Assembly (NCBI GenBank): GCA_947631705.1
Contig: CANRMJ010000001.1
Coordinates: 27,386-91,385, forward strand
Source of the DNA: an uncultured Clostridia bacterium
GTDB lineage: Bacteria; Bacillota; Clostridia; Oscillospirales; Acutalibacteraceae
DNA: 64,000 nt
Direction of reading: 5' to 3'
In this document: positions 9,032 to 18,688 of the stretch, in pieces
Layout: every line of letters starts with the position of its first letter
Numbering within the stretch: the stretch's first letter is position 1
Notes under the pieces: generated by a model
The model's database searches: none
What the model was told of the DNA's origin: nothing
Seen by the model: only the letters and a program-made list of their open reading frames with translations
Made by a program: the position numbers and the translations under genes

Positions 9032-10453
9032 TTAATAATTTTTCGGGTCGTATTCGATTTTGCCCTCAGGAGTATCGCGGAAATACTGGGTAAACGGCTT
9101 GAAACGCTCTTTTTCCTCCCATATTTCTTTTGCCTTGGGCGCCCAGCTTTCAGCATAGGAATCGCATTTTGCGCAAAGCGCGTCGGCACTTTCCTCACAC
9201 ATAAGATTTGTTGATTTTGCGCCGCTGCGCCGAACCATTTTTCGGAGCGCCTGCGGATTTTCAAGCATCGGGCAGGGGCGCAGCATATTTTTGTTGAATG
9301 GCTGCCCCTTGTAATATTCTCTGAAAAGCGGTGAATTAAGACATTCAAGAACGGATTTTTCCCGTATGTTTGAATCTGAATAGTGAATGAAAACGCAGGG
9401 CTCCGCGTCTCCTTCCGAATTAATATGAAAATAATTTCTTCCGCCCGCAATGCATCCGCCGACAAATTCGGCGTCGTTTTGAAAATCAACGGTAAATATC
9501 GGTTTGCCCGTTTTGCTGTTTCGTTTTTCTCTTATGCGGCGGTAAACGGTTTCGCGCTGTTCGGGGGTTAAAAGCAAATCTGTATCGGCGGAAACACCCA
9601 CGGGCATATAGTGAAAATACCACATATATTTCGCGCCGCATTCTATCATTTTGTCGTAAAAAGCGTCGGAGGTCACGGCATTGTAATTTTTGCTTGTGTA
9701 GCAAACCGAAGTGCCGAAAAGGCAGCCGTGTTTTTTGAGAAGAGCCATTGCTTTAAGCGCCTTGTCGTAGGAGCCGTCGCCGCGCCGTTCGTCGTTCGTT
9801 TCTTTTGTGCCCTCAATTGAGAGCGCAAGGCCGAAGTTGCCGCACCGCAGTAAATCCCTGCAAAATTCATCGTCAACAAGCGTGCCGTTTGTAAAAGCGA
9901 GAAAAATGCAATCGCTGTTTTCAAGCGCAAGGGTTATTATATCCTTTTTGCGTATAAGCGGTTCTCCGCCCGTAAACATAAAGAAATGGGTGCCGAGTGC
10001 CTTGCTTTCCCTGATGATTTTTCTCATTTCATCAAGCGAGAGATTTGATTTATAGCCGTATTCGGCTGCCCAGCAGCCCTTGCATTTCAAATTGCACGCG
10101 GAGGTGGGGTCAAGAAGAATAACCCACGGAATGTTGCATTTAAGCTTTTCTCTGTTTCTGCGCAGGGCAGAGGTGCCTTCAAGCCCCAAATCAATGGCAA
10201 ACGTCAGGGCGGCGTTTTTGAAAAGATTTTTGTCTATATCTCTTATACCGTCAAAAAGATATCTGTGCCATATGTTATCTTCATTTGAAATAATATCTAT
10301 CGGTTTGGTAAAGGTGCTTTCGGGATACATTTTTCCCGCGAATTTTTTGCCGACCTTAACAAGGCGCAGCATATTCCGCTGCGGATTTTTATAGATGTAT
10401 CTGAAAATTTCGTTACCTATACCGTGAAGCATTTTACTTCTTGCTGAAGCCAT
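9032..10453 (-). CDS. Radical SAM protein with SPASM-like C-terminal cysteines
   Basis: DPTSACNLKCKGCWAAEYG (CxxxCxxC), GGEPL; C-terminal GGCIAGG...CVF...CPMLENP. Confidence 0.9.
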   Translation of the reverse strand: MASARSKMLHGIGNEIFRYIYKNPQRNMLRLVKVGKKFAGKMYPESTFTKPIDIISNEDNIWHRYLFDGIRDIDKNLFKNAALTFAIDLGLEGTSALRRNREKLKCNIPWVILLDPTSACNLKCKGCWAAEYGYKSNLSLDEMRKIIRESKALGTHFFMFTGGEPLIRKKDIITLALENSDCIFLAFTNGTLVDDEFCRDLLRCGNFGLALSIEGTKETNDERRGDGSYDKALKAMALLKKHGCLFGTSVCYTSKNYNAVTSDAFYDKMIECGAKYMWYFHYMPVGVSADTDLLLTPEQRETVYRRIREKRNSKTGKPIFTVDFQNDAEFVGGCIAGGRNYFHINSEGDAEPCVFIHYSDSNIREKSVLECLNSPLFREYYKGQPFNKNMLRPCPMLENPQALRKMVRRSGAKSTNLMCEESADALCAKCDSYAESWAPKAKEIWEEKERFKPFTQYFRDTPEGKIEYDPKNY

Positions 10454-10486
10454 ATTTAACCTCTCTTTAAGACTATCGTTTTCGGC

Positions 10487-12175
10487 TCACATTGACTCCG
10501 GCGCGCTTATTTTGAGCATAGTAAGGATATTTTTTATAGTATTCTTAACCGCGCCGCAAAGAAAGAGCCTTGCCTGCATAAGCCCCTCATCGTCCACCAT
10601 AACGCGTCTTGCGTTGTAAAATTTGTGGAAAAGAGTTGCAAGTTCAATAACATAATGAGTGATTTTCGCGGGATTATATGATTTTGCCGCCGTGATTATT
10701 TCATCAGTAAGCGCTGAAAGATGGCGAATAAGCTCCGTTTCCTCCGGAGAATTGAGGCGGTCAAGCTCTTCGTCGGTCGGGGTGCGCAAAGTGATTCCCT
10801 CGTTTTGAGCTTTTTTCAGGATAGAGCATATGCGCGCGTGCGCATACTGAACGTAATAAACGGGATTTTGGCTCGTTTCGCGAACAGCCAAATCAAGGTC
10901 AAAATCAAAATGCGAATCGGGCTCGCGGAGATTGAAGAAAAATCTTGCCGCGTCAATCGGAACCTCTTCAAGCAGAGTGTTTAGCGTTATTGCCTTTCCC
11001 GAACGCTTTGAAAGCTTTATGGTTTCGCCGTCGCGCACAAGATTTACCATCTGCATTATAACGCAGTCGAGCCGCGACACGTCTATTCCCAAAGCGGTAA
11101 GCGCCGCTTTTATTCTCGGCACATATCCATGGTGGTCTGCGCCTAAAACGTCCACCGCCTTGTCAAATCCCCTTGTTACAAGTTTATTGTAGTGATAAGC
11201 AATATCGGGCACTATATAGGTTGGCAGTCCGTTTGAACGGATAAGAACGATATCCTTGTCGTTCCCGAATTCCGATGCCTTAAACCACAGCGCACCGTCC
11301 TGTTCATAAGTTACGCCCGAATCTTTGAGCTTTTTGATGAATTTATCTACCGAGCCGTCTTTGTGAAGTGTGCTTTCCTTAAACCAGCGGTCATATTTTA
11401 TTTTGTATTGCAGTAAATCGCGTTCAAGACCCTCTATATTTTTGGGCAGCGCGTAATCAACAAGCGCTTTTTTTCTCTCCTCAGACGGAGCGCTTACATA
11501 TCTGCTGCCGAATTCGGCGGCAAAAGCCTTTGCGTGCTCCGTTATATCGGGACCCATATAAGCTCCCTCAGGCATTTCAATTCCGTCATTAAAAATCTGT
11601 AAATACCGTGCCTCAAGGGAAGACGCGAATTTTTCTATCTGATTTCCAGCGTCGTTAACGTAAAATTCACGGTGAACTTTATAGCCCGCGTATTCAAGAA
11701 CGGAAGAGAGGCAGTCGCCTATGGCTCCGCCGCGTGCGTTTCCTATGTGCATAGGTCCCGTTGGGTTTGCCGAAACAAATTCAACAACAACGCTTTTTCC
11801 GCCGCCGAAATCCGATTTTCCGTAATCGGCGCCCTTGGCAACAACGTCCTTTAAGATTTCTGTATAGTAGCGGCGCGAAAGGAAGAAATTTAAAAAGCCG
11901 GGGCCGGCAATTTCAACCCTCTCAAAGAGTGTGCCCCTCAAATCAATATTTTTAACAATACTTTCGGCAATAATTCGGGGAGCCTTCTTAAAAGCCTTCG
12001 CGCCCGCAAGCGCCGTGTTTGCCGAAAAATCGCCGTTTGCGCTGTTTGCCGGCTTTTCAATGTTGAAATCAGGCAGCGGCTCGGCGGGCAGCTCGCCGTT
12101 TGCAACGGCTCTTCCGAGAGCCTCGATTATTTTTTCCCTTAACTCAAGCTGTGTTTGTTTAACCAATAAAGACAT
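10487..12175 (-). CDS. argS: Arginyl-tRNA synthetase
   Basis: VSANPTGPMHIGNARGGAIGD (HIGH region), KMSKRSG-like (IKLSKRSGKAITL); start set at 12175 by comparison with the three-copy element rather than 12187. Confidence 0.95.
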   Translation of the reverse strand: MSLLVKQTQLELREKIIEALGRAVANGELPAEPLPDFNIEKPANSANGDFSANTALAGAKAFKKAPRIIAESIVKNIDLRGTLFERVEIAGPGFLNFFLSRRYYTEILKDVVAKGADYGKSDFGGGKSVVVEFVSANPTGPMHIGNARGGAIGDCLSSVLEYAGYKVHREFYVNDAGNQIEKFASSLEARYLQIFNDGIEMPEGAYMGPDITEHAKAFAAEFGSRYVSAPSEERKKALVDYALPKNIEGLERDLLQYKIKYDRWFKESTLHKDGSVDKFIKKLKDSGVTYEQDGALWFKASEFGNDKDIVLIRSNGLPTYIVPDIAYHYNKLVTRGFDKAVDVLGADHHGYVPRIKAALTALGIDVSRLDCVIMQMVNLVRDGETIKLSKRSGKAITLNTLLEEVPIDAARFFFNLREPDSHFDFDLDLAVRETSQNPVYYVQYAHARICSILKKAQNEGITLRTPTDEELDRLNSPEETELIRHLSALTDEIITAAKSYNPAKITHYVIELATLFHKFYNARRVMVDDEGLMQARLFLCGAVKNTIKNILTMLKISAPESM

Positions 12176-12350
12176 TTTAATTCCCATAGCCTTTCCGGCT
12201 ACAAATAAATAAAATAAAAATCTATATACGCCCTACGTAGCCGGATAAGGCGTATAGTGGGAATTTAGCCATCTCAAAATTATGCCATAGGCAAATTTTG
12301 AGGGCATTATAATCGTATTAGTGTGATTTTTCACACTAATACTTCCTTAA
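12176..12350 (-). promoter_or_regulatory. Copy A of a three-copy intergenic structured element, ends at the argS start codon
   Basis: Palindrome 12316-12341, hairpin 12226-12255 with loop complementary to 12195-12202; terminal GGAAAGGCTATGGGAATTAAAATG. Confidence 0.75.
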
Positions 12351-12785
12351 TTAATTCTGTTGATTTTTACTGAACGTCATATTCACTGTGTTTTTTGAGG
12401 CAACGGCGCCGTTTATATCAATATCATACCTAAAGGTAAAGCTGCCGCAACCGTCCTGAACCTCTCCGGCCTCTATATCTCTGCCGTAAATTCCCATAAG
12501 GATCCCGCCGAATTCAGTGCCGTAATGGCAAAGATTCCTCTTTGCTTTCTCAATTGTGAGGCAGCTTCCGTGTTCGCCGGAACGCCTCATTTCAACAAAG
12601 CTCTCGTCTTTTTGAATTCTCACCGTAACGTCTACGGGGGAATAAGGCGGTTCGCATTCCTCGGTGTATTTAACTATATACGCAAGCCCGTCGTCGCGCA
12701 GAGTGCCGATTGTTGTGAGCTCCGTTTTATCTTTTTGCATACCTGCCTGCTGTGTTCCTGTTATTTTTAAAACGATTCTGTCCAT
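12351..12785 (-). CDS. DUF1934 (YwiB-like) protein
   Basis: MDRIVLKITGTQQAG...TELTTIGTLRDDGLAYIVKYTE; location between argS and murI; size. Confidence 0.7.
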   Translation of the reverse strand: MDRIVLKITGTQQAGMQKDKTELTTIGTLRDDGLAYIVKYTEECEPPYSPVDVTVRIQKDESFVEMRRSGEHGSCLTIEKAKRNLCHYGTEFGGILMGIYGRDIEAGEVQDGCGSFTFRYDIDINGAVASKNTVNMTFSKNQQN

Positions 12786-12787
12786 AA

Positions 12788-13603
12788 CTAAAACTTTTCC
12801 GTTAATTCTTTAAATGTTACTTTGTCCGATATATCTATGCCAAGCAGAGTTTTCGCTATCATGGAAAAGTTCTGCGTTTTATCCGAAATATAATATTGCG
12901 CCGTTCCCTTGCGGCCTTTTTCGTTAGTGAGGGAGCTCTCTTCAAGAATTTTTTTAGCCTGCATAACTGCCTCAAATCCGTTGTCTATCAGCTTAACACC
13001 GCTGCCGGCAACGCTCTGAATGATGGGCGCGAGATGAGGAAAATGGGTGCAGCCAAGTATTATAGTGTCCACTCCGTCTTTCAGCAGAGGATCTATGTAG
13101 CGCCTTATTATTTCCCGCGAAATATAATCGTCTGTGTCTATCCAGTTGTTTTCAACAAGCGTTACAAGCACGGGGCACGAAACACCGAAAACCTCGGCTT
13201 TTGGCTCAAGAGCCTTTATTTCTTTTGTGTAGGCTCCGCTGTTTATTGTTGCCCATGTTGCCATAACGCCTATTTTGTTGTTTTTTGTGGCGTTAACAGC
13301 GGCTGCCGCGGCAGGCTTCACAACGCCCACAAACAGCTCCTTTATGCCCGAGGTGGCGTTCACCGCAACCGAAGAAACGGTTCCGCACGCCGCCATAATC
13401 AGCTTGCAGTTAAACTGCTCCAAAAACGCAATGTCGTCTTTCGCGTATGCCTCAATCGTTTTTTCACTTCTTGAGCCATAGGGCACGCGCTGCGTGTCGC
13501 CGAAATAAATGATGTCTTCTTCCGGGAGGTATTTAAGCACCGCCTTAACGGCTGAAAGCCCGCCCAGGCCGGAATCAAATATGCCGATAGGTCTTTTATC
13601 CAT
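12788..13603 (-). CDS. murI: Glutamate racemase
   Basis: RPIGIFDSGLGGLSAVKAVLKYLPEEDIIYFGDTQRVPYGSRS...LGCTHFPHL. Confidence 0.95.
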   Translation of the reverse strand: MDKRPIGIFDSGLGGLSAVKAVLKYLPEEDIIYFGDTQRVPYGSRSEKTIEAYAKDDIAFLEQFNCKLIMAACGTVSSVAVNATSGIKELFVGVVKPAAAAAVNATKNNKIGVMATWATINSGAYTKEIKALEPKAEVFGVSCPVLVTLVENNWIDTDDYISREIIRRYIDPLLKDGVDTIILGCTHFPHLAPIIQSVAGSGVKLIDNGFEAVMQAKKILEESSLTNEKGRKGTAQYYISDKTQNFSMIAKTLLGIDISDKVTFKELTEKF

Positions 13604-14670
13604 CAGATAATTCCTCCTCTTTCAAGAGCAAGCTCAATAAGCCTATCTATAAGTTCGCTGTAGGGAACGCCCACCGCCTCAAAAAGTTTTGGATACATAC
13701 TGATAGGAGTCTGACCGGGAATCGTGTTTATCTCGTTCAGCAAAATTTCGCCGCTGCCCTTTCTCACAAAGAAATCAACACGCGAAAGCCCTTCGCAGCC
13801 AAGCGCTTTGTATGCCCTTAAAGCCTCCGCCTTTATTTCCTCTCGTTTTTCGGTAGAAAGTCTTGCGGGAATAAGCGTCTGCGATTTTGGGTTGTTGTAT
13901 TTCGCGTCAAAATCATAGAATTCCGCGGCGGCAAGGATCTCCCCCACCTCGGCGGCGATCGGCTCGTTGTTTCCGAGCACGGCACATTCAACCTCATTGC
14001 CCTCTATGAATTCTTCAAGAACGCATTTTTTGTCTTCTCTCAGCGCCGTTTCAATTCCCGCGGCAAGCGATTTTCTGTCTGCCGCTTTGGAAATTCCCAC
14101 CGAAGAGCCCGCGTTTGCCGGTTTTACAAATATGGGGTAACCAAGTTTTTCTTCCGCGCTTTTTATGCATGATTCGGGGTCTTTCATATAGTCATATTTT
14201 GAAAAAGAACACCATTTTGCCTGTCTTATTCCAACCGCGTCAAGCACTGCGTTTGTAATGCTCTTATCCATGCAGACTCCCGATGATGTTGCGTCGCAGC
14301 CGACAAACGGTATTTGCGCAAGCTGCAAAAGACCCTGCACCGTGCCGTCCTCGCCGTTTTTACCGTGCAGCACGGGGAATACGGCGTCAAGATAAATCCG
14401 TTCGCCTGTATCGGTAACTATTCCGTGAATCGAGGAATCAGGGGCTATAAACGCCTTTTTAAGACTTTTTGAACCGAGCCATTTATCTTCGGGAAGCATT
14501 GAAATATCATCGTTAAAGAGATACCATTCGCCGTTTTTGGTTATGCCCATAAGCACTATATTGTATTTATCTCTGTTTATATTTGAAACGATCCCCTTTG
14601 CGGATATGGCGCTTATATCGTGCTCCGACGACGCGCCGCCGAAAAGAATTGCGATTGTTTTTTTGTTCAT
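13603..14670 (-). CDS. ddl: D-alanine--D-alanine ligase
   Basis: MNKKTIAILFGGASSEHDISAISA...FVKPANAGSSVGISK...LLNEINTIPGQTPISMYPKL. Confidence 0.95.
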   Translation of the reverse strand: MNKKTIAILFGGASSEHDISAISAKGIVSNINRDKYNIVLMGITKNGEWYLFNDDISMLPEDKWLGSKSLKKAFIAPDSSIHGIVTDTGERIYLDAVFPVLHGKNGEDGTVQGLLQLAQIPFVGCDATSSGVCMDKSITNAVLDAVGIRQAKWCSFSKYDYMKDPESCIKSAEEKLGYPIFVKPANAGSSVGISKAADRKSLAAGIETALREDKKCVLEEFIEGNEVECAVLGNNEPIAAEVGEILAAAEFYDFDAKYNNPKSQTLIPARLSTEKREEIKAEALRAYKALGCEGLSRVDFFVRKGSGEILLNEINTIPGQTPISMYPKLFEAVGVPYSELIDRLIELALERGGII

Positions 14671-14833
14671 TAATCGGTGCACCTCATAAATATTCATATT
14701 ATTTTATCATATTAAAATTATCAATTCAATACAAATACGAGCTATATTTTAAAAAATATGTAGTGACAAATCAATATCGCGGTGATATAATATTGAACGA
14801 AAAACGGTAAAATTTTTTACGGGAGAGTTGTTT

Positions 14834-15670
14834 ATGGAGTTAAAGGACGCCTTTGCACTGGTTGAAAAGCATCTTGAAAACACTAATAAGGAGCTTGGAT
14901 TTTCAAAGCTGAAAGGGCAGGACGATATGCTTGCCTTTAAGGGAAACAAGGGGCTTTACCGCCTCCTTTACGACGGAGAAACGCAAATATTGTCGTTTGA
15001 ATGTGCCTATGAGGACAATGGCGACGAAACTAAGTTTGAAACAATTTCCAAAACTCTTTTTGAGGCAGACAAAGCGGACGAAAAGGAATGTAAATCGGTA
15101 TCAAACGAGATCGCAGACGAGCTTCGCTCTCTTTTTGCCTCAAGGAAAAAGGTGGATCTTGATAAGGTGAAAATGCCCAAGAGCGTTTCAAGAGGCAAGG
15201 CAAAGGGCGGAATTATCAGCTATGACACAGGCTCGCTCGCGAACCGTTTCGGCGTTCTTTTCCCCGATTTAAAAGACGCCATAAAGAAGAATATAGTTGA
15301 CTACGGAGAGTTTATGCCGGAAACGTTTTTTGCTGAAATCGGCACTCCGAGAGTGCTTGACGTTATTAAAAACGGAACGGCGGCGGAGCAGAAAAAGCTG
15401 TTTAAAATGCTCGGCGAGGTTTATGAAGACGGCACAAATGAGGTTCAGGATATAATAGGCGTTTCAATTCTCGGCGAAATGAAAAACGATCCCAAGATGA
15501 TGGAGATTGCGGACAAATATATGACCGATTATATGGCGGGCCCGATTCATGAAATCAATAAGCTGACCGCGAAAAACAACAAGTGGACAAGAAAATTGAA
15601 AAATCCGCCTCCATACAAGCCGAAAAAGCAGAAAAAAACGCCGTTTCAGAGCCAGCTTTCCCAGCAGTGA
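14834..15670 (+). CDS. Uncharacterised protein (no family assigned)
   Basis: ORF with good SD (gggagag) and terminator downstream; MELKDAFALVEKHLENTNKELGFSK... Confidence 0.7.
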   Translation: MELKDAFALVEKHLENTNKELGFSKLKGQDDMLAFKGNKGLYRLLYDGETQILSFECAYEDNGDETKFETISKTLFEADKADEKECKSVSNEIADELRSLFASRKKVDLDKVKMPKSVSRGKAKGGIISYDTGSLANRFGVLFPDLKDAIKKNIVDYGEFMPETFFAEIGTPRVLDVIKNGTAAEQKKLFKMLGEVYEDGTNEVQDIIGVSILGEMKNDPKMMEIADKYMTDYMAGPIHEINKLTAKNNKWTRKLKNPPPYKPKKQKKTPFQSQLSQQ

Positions 15671-15768
15671 AAACAAGCGGAATCCTTTTGCGGGATATTT
15701 CAAGGCTAAAGTCAAACAAAAATAGGTTTAACTTCGCGAATTCGCGGATTCAGACCGATTTCGTTTTA

Positions 15769-15802
15769 CCCTCCGTTGTTTAAAACGGCGGGTTTTCTTT
15801 TT
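15769..15802 (+). terminator. Intrinsic terminator
   Basis: CCCtCCGTTgtttaaAACGGcGGGTTTTCTTTTT. Confidence 0.75.
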
Positions 15803-15968
15803 ACACAAAATTTTTTTGTGAAAAGGCTTTCTTAATGCCTTTTTTGAGCGATTATGAGTGTGTTTTATGAACAACATTGTTAAATAATTATCAAAGTATC
15901 GTTATTTTAAACAAAGTTGAGCGTTGGATATTGACAAAACATTAAACATCTTTATAATAGTTTTGTGC

Positions 15969-16029
15969 TTGGGCAAAGGAAAAAATGATGAATAAGCAGG
16001 TTAAGCCGTTTCGCATTTTACCTGCCCAA
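15969..16029 (+). promoter_or_regulatory. Hairpin leader upstream of serC
   Basis: TTGGGCA (15969-15975) pairs with TGCCCAA (16023-16029); overlapping alternative helix CAGGT/ACCTG; upstream promoter-like TTGACA-N16-TATAAT. Confidence 0.45.
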
Positions 16030-16073
16030 ATAAAATAATACTGTATAATATTTATGAAAGAGAGGATATATTT

Positions 16074-17159
16074 ATGGCACGCGTTTATAATTTCAGTGCG
16101 GGACCCTCAACCCTTCCCGTATCTGTTCTTGAAAAGGCAGGAGCGGAGATCCTTGATTACAAGGGTTCGGGGCAGTCGGTTATGGAGATGAGCCACCGCT
16201 CAAAGGTTTTTGACGATATTATCAAAGAGGCGGAGGCTCTTATGAGGGAGCTTTACGAAATTCCCGATAACTACAAGGTTTTATTCCTTCAGGGCGGCGC
16301 GTCGGCGCAGTTTTCGGCAATTCCGCTCAACTTTATGAACGGCACCGGCAAGGCCGATTATATTATCACGGGTCAATGGGCAAAAAAAGCCTTTCAGGAG
16401 GCTCAGAAATACGGAGACGTTAAGGCGGCGGCATCATCGGCTGATAAAACGTTCAGCTATATTCCCAAAACAAAGCCCGAAGATTTCAGAGACGACGCAG
16501 ACTATGTTTATATCTGTATGAACAACACGATTTACGGCACGGTTTATAAGGAGCTTCCCCCCGTGGGCGATAAAACTTTGATTGCCGATATTTCATCATG
16601 CGCTCTGTCGGAGCCTCTTGATATCTCAAAATTCGGCATGGTTTATTTCGGCGCACAGAAGAATGTTGCTCCGGCGGGACTTGTTGTTGCGATCATTCGC
16701 GAAGATCTTCTCGGAAACGCCCGCGATATCTGCCCCGTTATGATGAACTACAAAGTTCAGGCAGACGCCGATTCGCTTTATAACACTCCTCCCTGCTGGA
16801 CTATATATATCTGTAAACTGGTGCTCGAATGGATAAAGGAAACGTTCGGAGGTCTTGAGGGGCTAAAGGCTCACAACGAGAAAAAGGCAAAAATTCTTTA
16901 TGATTTTCTTGATGAAAGCAAAATGTTCAAAGGCACCGTGGTTCCCGAGGATCGTTCTCTGATGAATGTTCCGTTTGTAACGGAAAGCGACGAGCTGAAC
17001 GCCAAGTTCATAAAAGAGGCAACCGCGGCGGGCTTTGTTAATCTTAAAGGCCACAGAACCGTGGGCGGAATGAGAGCCTCTATTTATAACGCAATGCCGA
17101 TTGAGGGCGTTGAAAAACTTGTTGAATTTATGAAAAAGTTTGAGGAGGAAAACGCGTAA
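16074..17159 (+). CDS. serC: Phosphoserine aminotransferase
   Basis: RVYNFSAGPSTLPVSVLEKAGAEILDYKGSGQSVMEMSHRSK...FGAQKNVAPAG. Confidence 0.96.
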   Translation: MARVYNFSAGPSTLPVSVLEKAGAEILDYKGSGQSVMEMSHRSKVFDDIIKEAEALMRELYEIPDNYKVLFLQGGASAQFSAIPLNFMNGTGKADYIITGQWAKKAFQEAQKYGDVKAAASSADKTFSYIPKTKPEDFRDDADYVYICMNNTIYGTVYKELPPVGDKTLIADISSCALSEPLDISKFGMVYFGAQKNVAPAGLVVAIIREDLLGNARDICPVMMNYKVQADADSLYNTPPCWTIYICKLVLEWIKETFGGLEGLKAHNEKKAKILYDFLDESKMFKGTVVPEDRSLMNVPFVTESDELNAKFIKEATAAGFVNLKGHRTVGGMRASIYNAMPIEGVEKLVEFMKKFEEENA

Positions 17160-18322
17160 TGTTTAATGTAAAAACGCTGAACAAAATTTCTTCTGTAGGT
17201 CTATCAAAATTTGATTCCTCAAAATACACATATGGCGACAATATTGAAAACCCGGACGCAATAATGGTTCGTTCCGCATCTATGCACGATATGGATATGC
17301 CGAAAGACCTGCTTGCAATCGCAAGGGCGGGAGCCGGAGTAAACAATATACCCGTTGCCGATTGCACCGAGCAGGGCATAGTTGTGTTCAACACTCCCGG
17401 CGCAAACGCAAATGCCGTTAAAGAGCTTGTTATCTGCGGTCTGCTTCTTTCAAGCCGCAAAATCACAAAGGCTGTTGAATGGTGCAAAACGATTAAGAAC
17501 GATGAAAATGTAAGCAAAAGCGTTGAAAAGGGCAAGTCTGCGTTTGCAGGCCCCGAAATCAAGGGCAAAACCCTTGCCGTTATAGGTCTTGGAGCAATCG
17601 GACGTCTTGTGGCAAATGCCGCCGTGGATCTCGGTATGGATGTTGTTGGCTACGATCCGTTTCTTTCGGACGAGGCGGCTCAGGCGCTCAAAAAAGAGGT
17701 TAAGGTAAATAATAATCTTGATGAAATTTTTCCTGCGGCAGATTATATCACGGTTCATGTTCCCCTTACCGCAGACACAAAAGAGATGATTTGCGCCGCA
17801 AATATCAATAAGATGAAAAACACTGTAAGGATTCTCAATTTTGCCCGCGGCGATCTCGCAAACAGCGCTGATATAGTTGACGCGCTTGATAACGGCAAAA
17901 TGGCGGCGTATGTAACCGATTTCCCGTCTGCCGATCTTATTGATATAGACGGAGTTATCGCTCTGCCCCACCTCGGCGCTTCAACGCCGGAAAGCGAAGA
18001 AAACTGCGCGTCTATGGGCGCTTTGGAGCTTATTGATTTCCTTGAAAACGGAAATATAAAGAACTCTGTTAACCTGCCCGCTGTTTCAGCTGAGAGAAAC
18101 GGGGTGGCAAGAATAACGGTTATTCATAAAAACCAGCCGAATATGATTGCAACAATAACGGACACTATCAGCAAAGACGGCGTTAATATTGCGAATTTTG
18201 CGGATAAAAACCGCGGCGATATTGCATATAGCATTATAGATACAGATACCGCTGTTTCATCGGGAGTTGTTGAAGATATCAAAAAGATAAACGGCGTAAT
18301 AAGAGTTAGAGTTATTCTTTAA
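17159..18322 (+). CDS. serA: D-3-phosphoglycerate dehydrogenase (with ACT domain)
   Basis: Dehydrogenase GLGAIGRLVANAAVDLGMDVVGYDPF, ...LPHLGASTPESEENCA; C-terminal ACT-like. Confidence 0.93.
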   Translation: MFNVKTLNKISSVGLSKFDSSKYTYGDNIENPDAIMVRSASMHDMDMPKDLLAIARAGAGVNNIPVADCTEQGIVVFNTPGANANAVKELVICGLLLSSRKITKAVEWCKTIKNDENVSKSVEKGKSAFAGPEIKGKTLAVIGLGAIGRLVANAAVDLGMDVVGYDPFLSDEAAQALKKEVKVNNNLDEIFPAADYITVHVPLTADTKEMICAANINKMKNTVRILNFARGDLANSADIVDALDNGKMAAYVTDFPSADLIDIDGVIALPHLGASTPESEENCASMGALELIDFLENGNIKNSVNLPAVSAERNGVARITVIHKNQPNMIATITDTISKDGVNIANFADKNRGDIAYSIIDTDTAVSSGVVEDIKKINGVIRVRVIL

Positions 18323-18379
18323 AGCGGTTCAAAAACAAGTAAACTTAAATTACCTTAACGCAAAAAGAATATTCACAAA

Positions 18380-18418
18380 AAAAGAGTCGGAGAGATTTTC
18401 TCCGGCTCTTTTTTAATA
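18380..18418 (+). terminator. Intrinsic terminator after serA
   Basis: AAAAAAAGAGtCGGAGAgattTTCTCCGgCTCTTTTTT. Confidence 0.85.
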
Positions 18419-18472
18419 ATAGTGTTCAAAAACACCAATTCGACGCTCATTTTTCCGAGCGCCGAATTCTTT

Positions 18473-18685
18473 TTATTCGTCCGTTATTTCAAATAAATCG
18501 TTTGGAGTGCATTCAAATAAATTGCACATAATTTCAATATTTTCATATTTAATTGATTTTGTTTCGTTGTTTACCATTTTATTAAAATTTTGATAACTCA
18601 TTCCCAGTTGCTTATATAGCCAATATTTTGTTTTATTTTTTTGTTTCAATATATCCAACACGCGAAGTTTTATCACTTTTGTCAC
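18473..18685 (-). CDS. XRE/Cro-CI family small regulator
   Basis: LRVLDILKQKNKTKYWLYKQLGMSYQNFNKMVNNETKSIKYENIEIMCNLFECTPNDLFEI. Confidence 0.88.
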   Translation of the reverse strand: MTKVIKLRVLDILKQKNKTKYWLYKQLGMSYQNFNKMVNNETKSIKYENIEIMCNLFECTPNDLFEITDE

Positions 18686-18688
18686 CTC

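Noticed and set aside
12316-12341. Element hairpin as a simple bidirectional terminator
   Set aside because: No U-tract on the minus strand after the stem; instead followed by a TATAAT-like motif and the same conserved sequence in copy C
12896-13474. 192-aa ORF antisense to murI
   Set aside because: murI is unambiguous; no SD or domain on the opposite strand
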